The position numbers were made by a program, and so were the translations under genes. This document shows positions 7,101-8,084 of a stretch of DNA of 8,084 nt, in pieces. This DNA is from Phycisphaerae bacterium (lineage in GTDB: Bacteria > Planctomycetota > Phycisphaerae > Sedimentisphaerales > Anaerobacaceae). Under the pieces are notes generated by a model that was not told the DNA's origin, made no database searches, and saw nothing but the letters and a program-made list of their open reading frames with translations. Within the stretch, counting starts at the first letter, position 1, and every line of letters begins with the position of its first letter. Location of the stretch: positions 1 to 8,084 of the forward strand of contig DAOVNI010000057.1 of assembly GCA_030630315.1 (NCBI GenBank), written 5' to 3'.

Positions 7101-7193
7101 GCGGGGTTCTAACGGGAGTTGAGGAGCTGTTGGAGCATCCGCCTGCAGAGTGGATAAGGTATTGCGTTTTTTGTTTCTTATTGAGCGAGCCAT
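4068..7193 (-). CDS. Large polytopic membrane protein, GT-C glycosyltransferase-like, with extracytoplasmic C-terminal domain
   Basis: The protein has 1041 residues. A cytoplasmic basic N-terminus (1-37) is followed by about 15-17 hydrophobic segments between 38 and 699. The first external loop carries AGDTWVAMTCGRHFINHG (62-79), then VEPFS (83-87) and GWINQNWLTHVIFYSL (126-141), matching the first-loop pattern of GT-C-like proteins (acidic D64, 'G-R-x-I-x-x-G', 'Q-x-W-L'). SRRFIPIAAIAACP (633-646) is another recurrent block of this group. After the last membrane segment come KGKMFNYWTEGGFIAWG (744-760) and LFMDGRAQAAYD (774-785), then a helical tail (905-1030) that may be TPR-like. GT-C enzymes transfer sugars from polyprenyl-phosphate donors on the external face; the next gene encodes a likely donor synthase. 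The ATG at 7193 overlaps the aminotransferase stop by 16 bp. Catalytic activity is inferred; a polymerase/ligase-like or non-catalytic role is possible. Confidence 0.75.
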   Translation of the reverse strand: MARSIRNKKRNTLSTLQADAPTAPQLPLEPRKRRTLAGWPMILGWLAMLIFAFHASTHMVGAGDTWVAMTCGRHFINHGVDTVEPFSANSHKPGPTPEEVKTWPKWAQWLTDKVGLETVKYWHPTGWINQNWLTHVIFYSLIPESSYEDGLSFSSNALVYWKFAIYILAVMCVYYIGRLLGAHPALCAVFACFAMFVGRSFLDVRPAGFSNLLVAVFLLILVLTTYRNILYIWLIIPLTVFWCNVHGGYIYMFIVLVPFVALNLLTSLSKKRFVSIGLRGIYHTIAAGFVAFLAVILFNPFHLTNLTHTFVISVSEHAERWRDVNEWHRAFEWTNPVGTGFPFLVLFVLSIGLTLLWLFSYLLKPRFLKAPKNELEAQKKLFTTLSKILGCAAAVLICWVTFISFSFLSLDAASFFICALFVLLVLLGIHKSVHYIYLVILLTLLALWSGASTPGYAGRYIYSFILLPAYVVLHFFASTCSKKVKFKPGNIVFVAAAAILSLFLMTVIFEPFRKFSLTPWPYKETISCVKIFFVRVWTVLTSLDQFLHLSRPWRPSYEVPAQSYKHLFAILYIVNILSVVLWLTIPYLKSFFTATQDKTATQPHTDDAQYQWPKIDLSLMLIAALTIYMAICSRRFIPIAAIAACPIIAMFIDQIIRAISATVNFHKQNRFAVSPMPHDLQFFFIVAGAAAVLIFGTGWGFKFKRIYLDAWPTDTKLNSVFMRMTASDAKPFYALKFIKDNKLKGKMFNYWTEGGFIAWGQKPDPNTGRTPLQLFMDGRAQAAYDCRAYELWSTIISGGPIVRDARVRARLTKQKIEKILTLADYTKIGRWVDERLKKEKAWVVLMPSAAYTDSRKASYHFVKGLEHNPNWPLVFYNNKQKLFVDAKTSRGRELFDGISNGKTLYPDDFSRNLTLAHNLFLFAGNDKTKRKQALDFAIKAFESNPSQAPIREIIYVAGRFPELRPDIKKFCENYFNDFTKKKDTYVKEDGYFHRIVAALNAGDYLRAVAKKQNNTRDIQFYNDRVKEYKSEQNRLLKRKRW

Positions 7194-8084
7194 TTTTCTA
7201 ATCTATCTAATCCTGTGGTAATCTGCTCAAGCGAGCAGGCAAAACTCAGACGGACGTTGTTGTCACAGCCAAATGGCAGGCCCGGAACAAGGGCGACCTT
7301 GGCCTGTTCCAGAAGCGCTTTTGCGAAGTCCATACTGCCGTTTATTTTTACGCTGTTAATATTTCGACCATAATGGCTCGAAACATCAGGAAAACAGTAA
7401 AAAGCTCCGGTCGGTTGGGGACATTTGACTCCTTTGATGCTGTTTAATCGCTGGGCCATATATTTGCCTCGTCGCTCGAATTCTATCCTCATATTTTCTA
7501 TGGCCTCGTCGGCGGGGTCGCCGAGGGCAGCAATTGCGGCATACTGGCCGAACGTTACAGGGTTTGAAGTCATATGAGATTGAAGGCGCCCCATCGCCTT
7601 TATAACTTCGAGGGGCCCTGCGGTGTATCCGAGGCGCCAGCCGGTCATAGAGAAGGCCTTGCTGAACCCGTTGAGAGTCAGTGTCCTGTTGTAGGCATCT
7701 TCGCTTAGTGAAGCGAAGCTCACAAATTTGGTGTCGCCGTAGATTAGTTTTTCGTAAATTTCATCTGAAAGCACGTACACTTTTGTTCCTTCAAGAACCT
7801 TTGCAATTGCTTTCAGCTCCTGAGGCGTATAAGTGAAACCGCCCGGATTATTTGGTGAGTTAATTAACAGCATAGCGGTCTTTTTGGTGATGGCCTTTTT
7901 TAGCTGCGCCGGCGTAATTTTGTAGCCGGTATTTTTACCAGCCCCCGCGTCTCCCGACGCGAGTCGGGGCGGCGGGTCGGTTTGAATAATTTTAGGTATG
8001 GCACCGGCAAGCTTTATTGCCTCCGGATATGTTACCCAAAATGGTGTTGGCAGGATGACCTCATCGCCGGGGTCAAGGACTGCC
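7178..8084 (-). CDS. Class I PLP-dependent aminotransferase, aspartate aminotransferase-like (N-terminus off right edge)
   Basis: The frame is open from the right edge (first full codon at 8083) to TAA at 7178-7180, giving 301 visible residues; roughly the first 90 of a normal ~390-residue enzyme are missing. In order: LDPGDEVILPTPFWVTYPEA (3-22), SPNNPGG (76-82), VLSDEIYEKLIY (104-115) with the PLP-contacting Asp107 and Tyr110, NGFSKAFSMTGWRLGY (138-153) with the Schiff-base Lys142, and VRLSFA (277-282) with the carboxylate-binding Arg278. The enzyme moves an amino group between an amino acid and a 2-oxo acid in the cytoplasm; aspartate/2-oxoglutarate is the best guess from the class Ib pattern, with an aromatic or broad specificity possible. 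Residues 37-49 (PPPRLASGDAGAG) are an extra segment encoded by a palindromic repeat. It is the first visible gene of an overlapping operon. Confidence 0.92.
   Translation of the reverse strand, partial: AVLDPGDEVILPTPFWVTYPEAIKLAGAIPKIIQTDPPPRLASGDAGAGKNTGYKITPAQLKKAITKKTAMLLINSPNNPGGFTYTPQELKAIAKVLEGTKVYVLSDEIYEKLIYGDTKFVSFASLSEDAYNRTLTLNGFSKAFSMTGWRLGYTAGPLEVIKAMGRLQSHMTSNPVTFGQYAAIAALGDPADEAIENMRIEFERRGKYMAQRLNSIKGVKCPQPTGAFYCFPDVSSHYGRNINSVKINGSMDFAKALLEQAKVALVPGLPFGCDNNVRLSFACSLEQITTGLDRLEKWLAQ
7937..7976. repeat. Palindromic repeat inserted in frame in the aminotransferase gene
   Basis: The GC-rich segment contains overlapping stems: CGCGTC (7946-7951) with GACGCG (7956-7961); CCCGAC (7953-7958) with GTCGGG (7963-7968); and outer arms CCCGC (7944-7948) with GCGGG (7972-7976). 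The first two cannot form together. It encodes 13 residues (PPPRLASGDAGAG, about 7937-7975), where related aminotransferases have only a short loop between the strand ending in T and the G-[FY]-K-[IL]-T-P segment. Removing 39 bp restores TDKNTGYKITP, the expected spacing. It resembles in-frame palindromic elements described in Rickettsia, but here the family is unidentified. Confidence 0.7.

Overview
The window looks like chromosomal DNA from a Gram-negative bacterium, probably an uncultured planctomycete (Phycisphaerae-like) or a similar lineage. The reasons are an LPS-kinase-type (Kdo/WaaP) protein, a large GT-C-type membrane protein with an extracytoplasmic tail, weak or absent Shine-Dalgarno sequences, and intergenic spacers packed with short palindromic repeats. 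The lineage is an inference from style, not from a marker gene. No rRNA, tRNA, CRISPR array, transposase or phage gene is visible.

Layout. Positions 1-450 (minus strand) hold the N-terminal half of a Kdo/WaaP-family kinase that runs off the left edge. Positions 451-680 are a spacer dominated by a composite palindromic element of about 160 bp. Positions 681-1172 (plus) encode a Nudix hydrolase of the ADP-ribose pyrophosphatase type. A perfect 9-bp hairpin at 1173-1192 and two copies of a GCGCTC..ATGACA repeat separate it from a convergent minus-strand gene. That gene (1290-3224) encodes an apparent fusion of an N-terminal gamma-glutamylcyclotransferase (GGCT/AIG2-like) domain to a C-terminal domain with glutamate-cysteine-ligase/amidoligase-like motifs. 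Upstream of it on the same strand, 3320-4105 encodes a DPM1-like family 2 glycosyltransferase, 4068-7193 a 1041-residue polytopic GT-C-like protein, and 7178-8084 a class I aminotransferase that runs off the right edge.

How the genes relate. The minus-strand genes from the right edge to 3320 overlap one another (16 bp and 38 bp), so they are very probably one translationally coupled operon. The DPM1-like enzyme would make a polyprenyl-phosphate sugar in the cytoplasm, and the GT-C-like protein is a plausible user of it on the outer face of the membrane. The GGCT-amidoligase fusion follows after a 95-bp spacer with two hairpins and may be read through from that operon or transcribed alone.

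Most unusual points: the GGCT-ligase fusion, which puts a predicted gamma-glutamyl-type bond-forming domain and a bond-breaking domain in one chain; a 39-bp palindromic element inserted in frame in the aminotransferase gene; four tandem 7-bp repeats just inside the start of the glycosyltransferase gene, which could frameshift it; and the nested palindrome that abuts the Nudix start codon.
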